Shown here: positions 1-7,925 of the stretch, in pieces
Numbering within the stretch: position 1 is the stretch's first letter
How the letters are laid out: each line of letters opens with the position of its first letter
Assembly (NCBI GenBank): GCA_021325145.1
Contig: JAJPHR010000040.1
Coordinates: forward strand, 1 to 54,160
DNA from: Verrucomicrobiota bacterium
GTDB taxonomy: Bacteria > Verrucomicrobiota > Verrucomicrobiia > Limisphaerales > Pedosphaeraceae
Reading direction: 5' to 3'
Length of the DNA stretch: 54,160 nucleotides
Notes under the pieces: model-generated
Database searches by the model: none
Told to the model about the DNA's origin: nothing
What the model saw: the letters and a program-made list of their open reading frames with translations, nothing else
Position numbers and translations under genes: made by a program

Positions 1-222
1 CAATATTGCCTGCACATCACGAGACCCATGCAGAACCCGAACGATCTGGACCGGCCGCACTTCGCTTCGGTAAATGATGAGATAGCGGCGCACGCGCCAG
101 AATCGCAGGGGTTCGTTTGCAAGGTCGCGGCGAAAATGGCCCCGCTTTGGTGTTCGGGCGATATAGTGGCTCGGTCGGAATGAGGCCACTTCGAAGATCA
201 CGCAGCCTCTGACAAAGGCGCG
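1..222 (-). pseudogene. ParE/RelE-type toxin remnant, cut by window edge
   Basis: On the minus strand one frame reads through the C-terminal half of a ParE/RelE-family toxin. It has the block RRYLIIYRSEVRPVQIVRVL followed by HGSRDVQAIL at the window edge, and before it TPKRGHFRRDLANEPLRFW, which matches the usual 'P..GH.R.DL...LR.W.V..YLI.YR' pattern. The intact toxin at 33728-34036 has the same ending (YLIFYRE...IWRVLHSARDL). Going upstream, the frame meets a stop at 223-225. It has no convincing start and no ParE-like N-terminal helices, and I see no antitoxin gene upstream. I infer a decayed or frameshifted toxin gene whose last codons lie outside the window. A GTG-initiated short version cannot be excluded. 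Confidence 0.5.
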
Positions 223-353
223 TCATGTTCTCAGGTGGTCAAGCTTCAAGGAGGCGATCCTTGTCCCGGAGCGCGGGTACGCGAAGGCGAAGGCATCAGA
301 ACGCCGCCCAACTCATCAGAAACCGGAACCGCCTCCTCACAAGAAAAATTCAT

Positions 354-575
354 TTGCATTCAAGGAAAGCCTGTGCTCTAATCCAGGTGTTGGTCAAAAA
401 GGGAGCCCGGCGCGAAGCGCCGGAAGGACCCGCCTTCGCTCAAAAGCAGCTTCGGCGAGGCGAGCCAATGCCAAATGATAAAGGCCCAGACGCATCTTGG
501 GCGCGCGAGATGGTGATTTTGCCTGGCCGCGTTGGGAGCCTCGAGCAGAGGCTTCCCGGGTAAACCGGGCCGGTT
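354..575 (+). ncRNA. candidate structured RNA element, copy 1
   Basis: This noncoding segment resembles 34209-34360. Each copy has TTGCAT (here 354-359), exactly 17 bases, then TCTAAT (377-382), which fits a sigma-70 promoter. Soon after comes a GC hairpin (407-423, 7-bp stem, GAA loop) followed by CCGGAAGGACC-like sequence. Later a second hairpin (555-569) lies just before GGTTCTTTGACA. Downstream, GTCCAAAGTCGG (601-612) is also shared. The stems differ in sequence between the copies but fall in corresponding places. I infer a transcribed RNA of roughly 180 nt, possibly ending at the second hairpin. No known RNA family is recognised, and an inactive dispersed repeat is the main alternative. 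Confidence 0.35.
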
Positions 576-730
576 CTTTGACAATTAAAACAAGCCCAGG
601 GTCCAAAGTCGGCCACGGAACCTCTGCCGCATTGTGGGTTCCCTAGCGATGCGCCATATGTTGTGGTTGGCATCCATGGTGGACAAGATGGCGGGGCGAG
701 TCGGTGCAGGGCTCGAAGTCGAGTGGATTT

Positions 731-780
731 TCCGCTTATTTTCACCTATTTCCGCGTATTTCCGCCTATTTCCACATACC
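731..780. repeat. 10-bp tandem repeat, TCCGCSTATT type
   Basis: Five consecutive decamers share the pattern TCCGC(C/G)TATT with some divergence: TCCGCTTATT, TTCACCTATT, TCCGCGTATT, TCCGCCTATT, then the divergent TCCACATACC. The exact 10-bp period puts the AT-rich part on the same face of the helix. It lies in a long noncoding stretch, about 120 bp before a second 10-bp array. Function unknown. Confidence 0.6.
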
Positions 781-894
781 GGGGGAAAAAATGATTGCTG
801 GGCTGGCAGAGCCCGGCAGTTTCATCGGAACTGCGACATTTTGGCACACCTATGACCCCGGTCGTGGGGCGGACGAATTAAACCTGCGACCTGA

Positions 895-933
895 GAAATT
901 AAACCAAATTAAAGTAAATTAAACCTCTTTTTT
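895..933. repeat. phased AAATTAAAC decamer array, copy 1
   Basis: Three decamers in exact 10-bp phase (GAAATTAAAC, CAAATTAAAG, TAAATTAAAC) run into CTCTTTTTTA. A related CGAATTAAAC lies 21 bp upstream at 874-883. Near-identical arrays occur at 34464-34511 and 44501-44540. All three sit about 370-520 bp upstream of a plus-strand gene start. AT tracts in helical phase usually bend DNA, so a protein-binding or promoter-architecture role is possible. Confidence 0.65.
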
Positions 934-1058
934 ATTTGGCCTCGGGAAGCCACTGGCAGGAAAAACGGACGCAAATGTCTGATGGGGAATGGGTTGGGTG
1001 GAAATTAGGGTGATCTTAGCGGTTTGCGGTGGAATGTCTGTATGTGTTCTGCGGCTCA

Positions 1059-1252
1059 GCGCCAAAGGCGCGCTTCATACCAGCCTGGGCCGAAGGCCCA
1101 GGATTGAGATCTCAACCGATGGAGGGCCAAAGGCCCGATCCATCTCTTTGCGGCAATTATGGAACGGGCCTTCAGCCCTGACTGGAATGCTCGACCGGCT
1201 TCCTGGGGCGTTGCCCCAGGCTGGTATGAAACCGGGCCTTTGGCCCTGTATC
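1059..1252. repeat. REP-like palindrome cluster
   Basis: A chain of GC-rich short palindromes: CGCC-AAA-GGCG (1060-1070), CCTGGGCC-GAA-GGCCCAGG (1084-1102), GGGCC-AAA-GGCCC (1124-1136), CCTGGGGC-GTT-GCCCCAGG (1202-1220) and GGGCC-TTT-GGCCC (1234-1246). Outer sequences TCATACCAGCCTGGG (1076-1090) and CCCCAGGCTGGTATGA (1214-1229) also pair with each other. A single related unit lies at 44698-44726. This looks like an intergenic REP/BIME-type array. Its strand and activity are unknown. Confidence 0.7.
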
Positions 1253-1394
1253 GGCAAGAGGACAAGCTGGTTCCATCGAAAACAATGAAGAACCGAATTG
1301 AGGGCCTGGAGCAGCTCGCCGATGCCGTGGCGGAACAAAGGGTGGGGACGAGAGCGTCTCATCCATGGTAGATGTGACAAAGTACGCCCGGAAG

Positions 1395-1423
1395 GCCCAA
1401 ACTGGAATTTAGCTGGTTTGGGC
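1395..1423 (+). promoter_or_regulatory. hairpin just upstream of the FkbH-fusion gene
   Basis: GCCCAAAC (1395-1402) and GTTTGGGC (1416-1423) form a perfect 8-bp stem with a 13-base loop, ending 28 bases before the ATG at 1452. It could shape the leader of that mRNA or end transcription arriving from upstream, but it has no T-run. No known leader family is recognised. Confidence 0.3.
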
Positions 1424-1451
1424 GGAAAGGGTGGATTAGAAAGCATACGAA

Positions 1452-4253
1452 ATGAGCAATTCAAGCGAGCGGCTCGGCCAGAAGCAGCATCCCGGCCTGT
1501 TATCGTTCGGAATTTTCCTGGCGATCATCGGGCCGGTGGTGAGCGCGCTGTTATTGGCCTGGCTTTGCCGGCTGGCGGGCTGGGAGCACCGGTCGGCGGT
1601 CTTTTGGATCGCGATGGCGCCGGTGCTTTACCTAGCCTGGCTGTTTTTGCTTTTGGGTTTTTATGTGGCGGAGACGAGCTTGTTGGCGCTGTTTTACACC
1701 AAGCCGCGCCGGTATCATGAACAGGAACCGGGCAGCACCCGAACGGCCTTCCTTATTTCGCTGACGCTGTATGGCCGGGCGTTTTTTATTGGCTCGCTGC
1801 CTTTTGTGCCTTTGTTCATTTGTCTGCCCGGTTTCCGCTGGCTCGTGTTGCGCGCTTACTCCACCCGGACTTTCCTCGGCGAAGGCTGTCTGCTGGCGGG
1901 TTATATTGGCGATCCCGATCTCACGATCATCGGCGCGCGCGTGGTGGTGGGAGCTTACACGCGGCTGATTGCCCATAGCATCACGCGGACGCCGGATGGA
2001 TTTGCGGTGTATCAAACCGCGCCGATTGAACTGGGCCCGGACTGCACCATCGGCGGCAATACGCTGGTTGAGATGGGAGTTAAAATCGGCGCGGGATCGA
2101 TCATCGAACAGGCCAGTCATCTCGTGCCGTTTACGATCGTTCCACCCGGCGAAGTGTGGGGTGGCGCTCCAGCCGCGTTTCGGCGCAAACGGGAGGCGGG
2201 CGCGAGGCAAGTCGAGAGCCCGCCCAGCGCCGTGATTCCCGCCGTCACTTCGGGAGCGGAGACCCAGGAAATTCTGGCGCTGATCGCCAATGCGTTATCC
2301 CTGCCGGCTGGAACGGTGACGAGCGACACGTCCAGCCGGAACTGCCTGGCGTGGGATTCGCTGGGCAAAATGTTCATTGCCGCGGCGTTGCACGACCGGT
2401 TTGGATTGAACCTGTCGGCGGAGACGATTTTCGCGCTGGATTCCGTCGCCGATGTGGAACGGGAATTGGCCGGGAGCCGGGGAAATGCGCCGGCGCGCGA
2501 GGAGGGGTTTTCCGCGCTGTCAAATCCCGAGTTGTTGCCATTGCTGGACCCGGTGAACGCCGTCGCCGCCCTGGCACGAAGACTTGGGAATGGAAGCCCG
2601 GATTCCGCCACCCGCTCGAAAATACGAATCGTGGTGGCCTCGACCTTCGTGGCCCAACCACTGGCTTCGACGCTGCAGTTATACAGCCGGGCATTTGGGA
2701 TTGACGCGGCGGTGGAGTTTTTCGATTTCAACCAGGTGCCCCAGGCGCTGCTCGCGCCGGAAAGTTCGTTTTACCAGAATCGCGAGGGCTTGAATGTGGT
2801 CCTAGTCCGGCCGGAAGACCTTGCGGGCAACGGCGCCGAGGGAACCAAAAGCCTCGTGGATCAATATTTGGGAGCGATCAAGGTGTTTCTCGATGTCTCG
2901 GGAGCGCCGTTGCTGGTGAGCGATTTGCCGCCGGCGCTTTCGTCCGGCAATGCGCGACCGGGTTTTGAAGCGGACCAATTACGGCTGGCCTGGCGCGAAC
3001 AACTCAAGGGCATCGAGCGGGTGGAGATGCTCAATTTTTCGGAGATTGTCGAAGAGATCGGCAAGGCCGCGGCGCGCGATACGGGGATGGAACTGGCGGC
3101 CAGCGCGCCGTTTTCAGCCGTAGTCTATCAACGGCTGGGCATCGGGATCGCGCGCGCCGTTCGCAAGCTGCGCGTGCCGCCCAAAAAGGTGCTGGCGCTG
3201 GACGGCGACGGCACGTTGTGGGGCGGAGTCATCGGCGAGGATGGGTTGACGGGCATTTCCGTGGGCGATGATCCGGCGGGCCGCAGTTACAAACGGCTGC
3301 AAACGGAAATCCTGTCGTTGAAACAACGCGGCGTTCTTTTGGCGCTCGTCAGCAAGAATGTGGCGGAGGATGTCTGGAACGTGATCGACAATCATCCGGG
3401 GATGGTGCTGCGGCGCGCGGATTTCGCGGGCGCGCGAATCAATTGGAATCGCAAGTCCGAAAATCTCCGGGAACTCGCGAGCGAGTTGAACCTGGGAGTG
3501 GATTCGTTTGTTTTGTTGGACGACAACCCGGTTGAACGCATGGAGGTTGAGGCCAATTGTCCCGGCGTCACGGTGGTGCCGCTGCCCGCCGACCCGGCGC
3601 AGCACGCGGAGACACTGGCGCGGCTCTGGTTGTTCGACGGCGCGGGCAGCACGCGCGAGGACGCGAAGCGCAGCGAGTACATGCAGCAGGACACCGAGCG
3701 GAAGCACCTGCGGCAATCCACCCGTAACCTCGAGGATTACCTGGGATCGCTGCAACTGGAGGTGGAGTTTGGACCGGCGCAGCCGGAAGATTTCCCGCGC
3801 GTGGCGCAATTATCGCAGCGGACGAGCCAGTTCAACCTGTCATTGAAGCGGCGTTCGGCGCAGGAAATCCGCGCGTTGCGGCCGGACTTTGAAATTTGGA
3901 TTGTGTCGGCGAAGGACCGGCTGGGGGATTACGGCGTGGTGGGCGGCTGCATCTGGCTGAAGGAGCGGGACGTGTTCATCATCGACTCGCTGTTCGCCAG
4001 TTGCCGCGCGCTGGGTTGCGGCGTGGAGGACGCGTTTCTGCACGGGCTCGTCCAGCAAGCGCGCGCCGCCGGAGCAAAAAAACTACGTGCGTCATTTATC
4101 GAAGGCCCGCGCAACCAGCCGATCAAGTCGTTTTTGATCAAGAGCGGTTTTCGGATGTTGGAATCGGGCGCTTACGAGCTGGACCTGGCGAACGCGCCGG
4201 TGTTGCCCGGGCACGTGAAATTTAAGATGCTCCGTGGCGGGGGATTGCCTTGA
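1452..4253 (+). CDS. FkbH-like HAD-IIIC protein fused to a hexapeptide acyltransferase and carrier domain
   Basis: A 933-residue multidomain protein. Residues about 15-130 hold three or four membrane segments. About 135-246 is a left-handed beta-helix region of hexapeptide type (IELGPDCTIGGNTLVEMG, then a VWGGAPA end). About 255-330 is an acyl-carrier domain with the phosphopantetheine motif DSLG near residue 303. About 390-560 resembles the SGNH-like N-terminal part of FkbH. The HAD motif LDGDGTLWGGVIGEDG begins near 581, and a GNAT-like C-terminal region follows (about 750-933). In FkbH proteins the HAD domain loads a glyceryl unit from 1,3-bisphosphoglycerate onto a carrier protein. Here the carrier is in the same chain, so self-loading and onward transfer at the membrane is a reasonable inference. 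The motif is usually LDxDNTLWGG; N is replaced by G here. No polyketide genes are nearby. Confidence 0.85.
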   Translation: MSNSSERLGQKQHPGLLSFGIFLAIIGPVVSALLLAWLCRLAGWEHRSAVFWIAMAPVLYLAWLFLLLGFYVAETSLLALFYTKPRRYHEQEPGSTRTAFLISLTLYGRAFFIGSLPFVPLFICLPGFRWLVLRAYSTRTFLGEGCLLAGYIGDPDLTIIGARVVVGAYTRLIAHSITRTPDGFAVYQTAPIELGPDCTIGGNTLVEMGVKIGAGSIIEQASHLVPFTIVPPGEVWGGAPAAFRRKREAGARQVESPPSAVIPAVTSGAETQEILALIANALSLPAGTVTSDTSSRNCLAWDSLGKMFIAAALHDRFGLNLSAETIFALDSVADVERELAGSRGNAPAREEGFSALSNPELLPLLDPVNAVAALARRLGNGSPDSATRSKIRIVVASTFVAQPLASTLQLYSRAFGIDAAVEFFDFNQVPQALLAPESSFYQNREGLNVVLVRPEDLAGNGAEGTKSLVDQYLGAIKVFLDVSGAPLLVSDLPPALSSGNARPGFEADQLRLAWREQLKGIERVEMLNFSEIVEEIGKAAARDTGMELAASAPFSAVVYQRLGIGIARAVRKLRVPPKKVLALDGDGTLWGGVIGEDGLTGISVGDDPAGRSYKRLQTEILSLKQRGVLLALVSKNVAEDVWNVIDNHPGMVLRRADFAGARINWNRKSENLRELASELNLGVDSFVLLDDNPVERMEVEANCPGVTVVPLPADPAQHAETLARLWLFDGAGSTREDAKRSEYMQQDTERKHLRQSTRNLEDYLGSLQLEVEFGPAQPEDFPRVAQLSQRTSQFNLSLKRRSAQEIRALRPDFEIWIVSAKDRLGDYGVVGGCIWLKERDVFIIDSLFASCRALGCGVEDAFLHGLVQQARAAGAKKLRASFIEGPRNQPIKSFLIKSGFRMLESGAYELDLANAPVLPGHVKFKMLRGGGLP

Positions 4254-4272
4254 TATGGCTTCGCCAGCCACA

Positions 4273-5403
4273 TCAATCCCGGTAATGTTCGGGCAGCCAG
4301 CCCCGTTCGATGCAGGTCCGAAAAGACCATGTGTCGCTTTTCTCCGTGCGATAGGTCCAGAAAAACCAGCCTTCGGTGGAATCGTAGCTGAGCAATTGCG
4401 CGGACCCGTAGGCGCGCAATGCCGCATCGAGGTCCAAACCCTGCAGCCCGCGCAATGATCCCGGCGGCAGCGCGCAGGACCATTCGCCGACGATGCAGCG
4501 ATGGCGCTGGCGAATGGCGTCGAGTTCGCTCTTGCGCTGCACGACGGCCAATTGCACCTGCGCCTGAATGCCGCGATTCTTGTCGGCGTCGCTGAAGCAT
4601 TGATAAAGGTGCGTGTCCAGAAAAACATTTTGGCAATCGGGCGCTTGCATGAAGTTTCCCCAGGCTTTCGGACGGAAGCCATCATGGAAAATCACCGCCG
4701 CGCGGGCGGGCGGAAGATGCTTGCGCACGCGCGCATAGGCGTTCGAGTAGTAGGATTGCAAAATGTCCAACGGCACTTCCTGGCGGGGTTCGTTGAGGAG
4801 TTCGATCCCCAGCAGATTGCTGTAGCGCTGGCAGAATTCCGCAAGGCCCTCGATGACGCGAAGCGAATGTTCGATGTTCTCCTTGCTGGTGTGCCATCCC
4901 AACGCGCCGGCCCGGCCGCTGTGGTCCCAGCCGTTTTGACTCCCGGGCACGCCGTGCAAATCCAGCAGCACGCGAATCCCCTGCTCCGCGGCGGTGCGAA
5001 AAGCCCAATCAAGCGTCTCCTTCCCGGTGATGAACGGCGGATTTTCTTCCAGCACCCAGTATCCCACCGGCAACCGGACCGCGTTGATGCCGCACTTCGC
5101 AAGCCATTTGAAGTCATCGGCAACAATCCAGGTTTCGCGATGTTTCTTGAGCCGGTCGGCGGCCTTGGCTTGGCCGAGTTTTTCGCAAAGGGTGTATTCG
5201 TCCTCGGCTTCCACGCCGCCGTAGAGCGTGGGCGTAATCCAGCGTTCCAAAACCAGCCAGCCGCCCAGGTTGACGCCGCGAATTTTTTTCCCGGCTCCGT
5301 CTTCCCCCTTGTCCGCGGCTGACGCAACCAACGAGCCCGCCAGCACCGCCGCGCCCGCGCCGGTCGCGGCTTTTAAAAACTCCCGCCGATCCATTCGGTT
5401 CAT
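4273..5403 (-). CDS. GH5-family glycoside hydrolase, exo-beta-1,3-glucanase-like, Tat-exported
   Basis: A 376-residue secreted glycosidase. The N-terminus MDRREFLKAATGAGAAVLAG is a twin-arginine signal, so it is probably exported folded. RGVNLGGWLVLERWITPTLY (about 42-61) closely resembles the start of GH5 exo-1,3-glucanases. LLNEP places the acid/base at E205, and VGEWS places the nucleophile at E307; both expected glutamates are present. HGVPGSQNGWDHSG (about 150-163) is the typical GH5 substrate-site loop. The real substrate (laminarin-type or another beta-glucan) cannot be told from sequence. The gene converges on the FkbH fusion with 19 bp between stops and is the last of a leftward run of genes, 69 bp after glcE. 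Confidence 0.9.
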   Translation of the reverse strand: MNRMDRREFLKAATGAGAAVLAGSLVASAADKGEDGAGKKIRGVNLGGWLVLERWITPTLYGGVEAEDEYTLCEKLGQAKAADRLKKHRETWIVADDFKWLAKCGINAVRLPVGYWVLEENPPFITGKETLDWAFRTAAEQGIRVLLDLHGVPGSQNGWDHSGRAGALGWHTSKENIEHSLRVIEGLAEFCQRYSNLLGIELLNEPRQEVPLDILQSYYSNAYARVRKHLPPARAAVIFHDGFRPKAWGNFMQAPDCQNVFLDTHLYQCFSDADKNRGIQAQVQLAVVQRKSELDAIRQRHRCIVGEWSCALPPGSLRGLQGLDLDAALRAYGSAQLLSYDSTEGWFFWTYRTEKSDTWSFRTCIERGWLPEHYRD

Positions 5404-5472
5404 GTGCCTGATATGCTACGGCGTTGCCGGTTGATTTCGCACCCCTCTTTCGAGGGGTACAAACGAGAGCTT

Positions 5473-6411
5473 TCACTGCATCTCTGGTAGAATATGGCCA
5501 GGATCGAAGGCGTCCTTCAACCGAGTCATAAGTGCCGAGGGGACGGTTTCCCTGCCGCCAACCCGCGCGCCGCCATGATAGATAATCCCATTGCCGGCGC
5601 GAGCCACAAACGGCGCGCCGTCCAGTTCGCGAACCGCCCCGGCCAGCCGCGAAGGCAAAACCGACCAGCGGTGTGACGCGACGCCACTCGCCCTGAATTC
5701 GGCCTCGTAATCGAGGGAACAGGCTTCCTTTAAACCGAGTTCACCGGCACGGCCCAGTTGCCATTCGACTTCTTCACGCGTGCCCGCAAAACCAAGCACG
5801 ACCGTCAGCGGCGCAGGCCCGGACGAGGCGAGCCGGTGCAGATCGAAAACCATGGGCGTCAATTCGGATCCGACCACGGCGTCGATGAGCTTTTCCGCCT
5901 TTTCGAGCGTGTCACACGCCGCACGGACGAACTGCTCTGATTCGGGCAACGGCCGCAACTTGAACGTCGCCTCCAGCACCACGCCCAGGCTGCCCTGGCC
6001 GCCGATGAATAGTTTGGCCAGGTCGTAACCGGCGACGTTCTTAACCACTTTGCCGCCGGACTTGATTACGGTTCCATCCGCCAGAACGACTGTCAGGCCA
6101 ATCAAATAATCGCGCACCGTTCCATAACCAAAGCGCCTTGGTCCGCTGGCATGTGTATCGATGACCTCGCCGATGGTCAACCGCTCCCCGCCCGGCGGGT
6201 CAACGGGCAGCCGTTGCCGGTGTTTTCCAAGCTCTGCTTGCAGCGCAGCCAGCGTAATCCCCGCCTCAACCGTTGCCGTCATGTCCTCGGGCGTGTGGGC
6301 GACAACGCGATTCAGCGAGGTCAGATCGATTCGCCCGACCCTGGCCTTGCGCGCGCTGGCCTCCGACAACAGACGCTGCAATTCCGCGACGCTGGAAGGT
6401 TTGGGTGTCAC
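5473..6411 (-). CDS. glcE: glycolate oxidase FAD-binding subunit GlcE
   Basis: An FAD-binding protein of the GlcE type, a partner of GlcD in membrane-linked glycolate dehydrogenase, which oxidises glycolate to glyoxylate. The FAD-domain blocks are visible: TATVEAGITLAALQAEL, LPVDPPGGERLTIGEVI, GPRRFGYGTVRDYLIGL and GGKVVKNVAGYDLAKLFIGG. I chose the GTG at 6411 because it overlaps the glcD stop as GTGA, the usual translational coupling, giving 312 residues beginning VTPKPSSVAELQ. A TTG at 6483 would add 24 residues inside glcD. The iron-sulfur subunit GlcF is not in the window, although GH5 follows directly, so it must be elsewhere or absent. Confidence 0.88.
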   Translation of the reverse strand: MTPKPSSVAELQRLLSEASARKARVGRIDLTSLNRVVAHTPEDMTATVEAGITLAALQAELGKHRQRLPVDPPGGERLTIGEVIDTHASGPRRFGYGTVRDYLIGLTVVLADGTVIKSGGKVVKNVAGYDLAKLFIGGQGSLGVVLEATFKLRPLPESEQFVRAACDTLEKAEKLIDAVVGSELTPMVFDLHRLASSGPAPLTVVLGFAGTREEVEWQLGRAGELGLKEACSLDYEAEFRASGVASHRWSVLPSRLAGAVRELDGAPFVARAGNGIIYHGGARVGGRETVPSALMTRLKDAFDPGHILPEMQ

Positions 6412-7862
6412 GCGGCGATCTGCTTTCTTGGGGCGAAATCCGCGCAGCGTTTCGAGCCCGGAAACATCTTGTGCGGGTTGCAACGGTTCTCTGGATCGAA
6501 AATGCGCCGCAGCGTGCGCATCGCATCCAGGTCGTCCTTCGAAAACTGTTTTTCCATGAAATCAATTTTCTCGACGCCGATGCCGTGCTCGCCGGTCACG
6601 CTGCCGCCGAGTTCGACGCACTTGCTCAGAATGTCATGTCCGGCGGCGAGAGCACGCCGCACCTGGTCCGGATCGCGTTCATCATAAAGCACGAGCGGAT
6701 GAATGTTGCCGTCGCCGGCGTGGAAAACATTCGGGATGCGCAACCCATGCCGCTCACTGCACGCGCGGATGAAACGCATCATCTCCGGCAATTTGCTGCG
6801 CGGCACCACGCCGTCCTGCGTCAGGAAATTCGGGCTCAAACGGCCAATGGCGCCGAACGCGCGCTTGCGGCATTTCCAAAGGTCCATGCGCTCCTGCTCC
6901 GTTTTGGCCACGCGCACTTCGCGGGCGCGATTCTGTTTGCAAATCTCAATGACGCGCTCCGCCTGGCGCTCCAGACCCGCGGCCAGCCCATCCAATTCGA
7001 CGATCAGCACCGCGCCCGCATCCAATGGAAACCCAAAATGATACGCCGCTTCAATCGCCTGCGTGATGAGTTGGTCCATCATCTCCATCGCTCCGGGAAC
7101 CATGCCCGCCGCGATGATGTCGCTGACCGTGCAACTCGCATCATCCACGCTCTCGAAGACGCCCAGCAACGTTTTGTACATCTGCGGCGCGCGAATGAGA
7201 CGCACCAGCACGCGAGTCACCACGCCAAACATGCCCTCGCTGCCAATCACCGCGCCGCGCAAATCGTAGCCATCAACCTCCTCGCCGCCATCCGGCCTCG
7301 TTCCGAGCCAGATAATTTCACCATCCGGAAGGACCATTTCAAAACCCAGGACATGATTGGTGGTAACGCCGTATTTGAGCGTGTGCGGCCCGCCGGAATT
7401 GGTCGCCACGTTCCCGCCAATGGTGCAGGCGCCCTGGCTCGAAGGGTCCGGCGCGAACAACAGCCCGCGCGATTTGACCGCGTTGGTCACCCACGCATTG
7501 ACACAGCCCGCCTCGACCAGCGCACGCCGGTTGCGATAATCGATCTCCAAAATCCGATTCATCCGCGTCAACGCGATCATCACCCCGCCAGTGACTGCCA
7601 GCACCGTTCCGCTCAAGCTCGTGCCCGCGCCGCGCGGGATGATCGGTAATTGATGCTCCGCGCACAATTTGACCACGGCGGCGACCTCCTCCGTCGTTCG
7701 CGGCAGCACCACCACGTTGGGCAATTGCTTTTCAATCGTGTAAGCGTCGCACTCGTAGACCAGCAATTCCTCCTCGCCGTAAATGACGCCTTCCCTTCCC
7801 ACGATGGCGCAAAGCGCATCCACCATTTGGGAACTGATCGTGACTGGGCGGTCGATTTGCAT
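6408..7862 (-). CDS. glcD: glycolate oxidase subunit GlcD, FAD-linked
   Basis: A 484-residue FAD-linked oxidase of the GlcD/D-lactate dehydrogenase type; E. coli GlcD is about 499. The FAD-binding region shows LPIIPRGAGTSLSG and TIGGNVATNSGGPHTLKYG, and the C-terminal cap shows GGSVTGEHGIGVEK with the family's conserved GEHG. It should oxidise glycolate or another 2-hydroxyacid and pass electrons onward through GlcE/GlcF-type partners. The start is ATG at 7862 (MQIDRPVTISSQMVDAL). A TTG at 7925 would add an unlikely Gly/Pro-rich leader. It lies 63 bp downstream of the MoxR gene on the same strand and overlaps glcE by four bases. Confidence 0.92.
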   Translation of the reverse strand: MQIDRPVTISSQMVDALCAIVGREGVIYGEEELLVYECDAYTIEKQLPNVVVLPRTTEEVAAVVKLCAEHQLPIIPRGAGTSLSGTVLAVTGGVMIALTRMNRILEIDYRNRRALVEAGCVNAWVTNAVKSRGLLFAPDPSSQGACTIGGNVATNSGGPHTLKYGVTTNHVLGFEMVLPDGEIIWLGTRPDGGEEVDGYDLRGAVIGSEGMFGVVTRVLVRLIRAPQMYKTLLGVFESVDDASCTVSDIIAAGMVPGAMEMMDQLITQAIEAAYHFGFPLDAGAVLIVELDGLAAGLERQAERVIEICKQNRAREVRVAKTEQERMDLWKCRKRAFGAIGRLSPNFLTQDGVVPRSKLPEMMRFIRACSERHGLRIPNVFHAGDGNIHPLVLYDERDPDQVRRALAAGHDILSKCVELGGSVTGEHGIGVEKIDFMEKQFSKDDLDAMRTLRRIFDPENRCNPHKMFPGSKRCADFAPRKQIAA

Positions 7863-7925
7863 TGTCTCGGAAGGTAATGGAATATGGCCGCCGCTGTCGA
7901 GAGAGACTGGTCCACCCGTCGGCAA

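Noticed and set aside
895..933. CRISPR array
   Set aside because: Repeats are 10 bp with no spacers, no cas genes are near, and the period is helical rather than repeat-spacer.
4256..4270. TGGCT-AGCCA hairpin between convergent genes as terminator
   Set aside because: Only five base pairs and no T-run on either strand.
6273..7649. 458-residue open frame antisense to glcD
   Set aside because: GlcD motifs on the other strand are clear, and this frame shows none.
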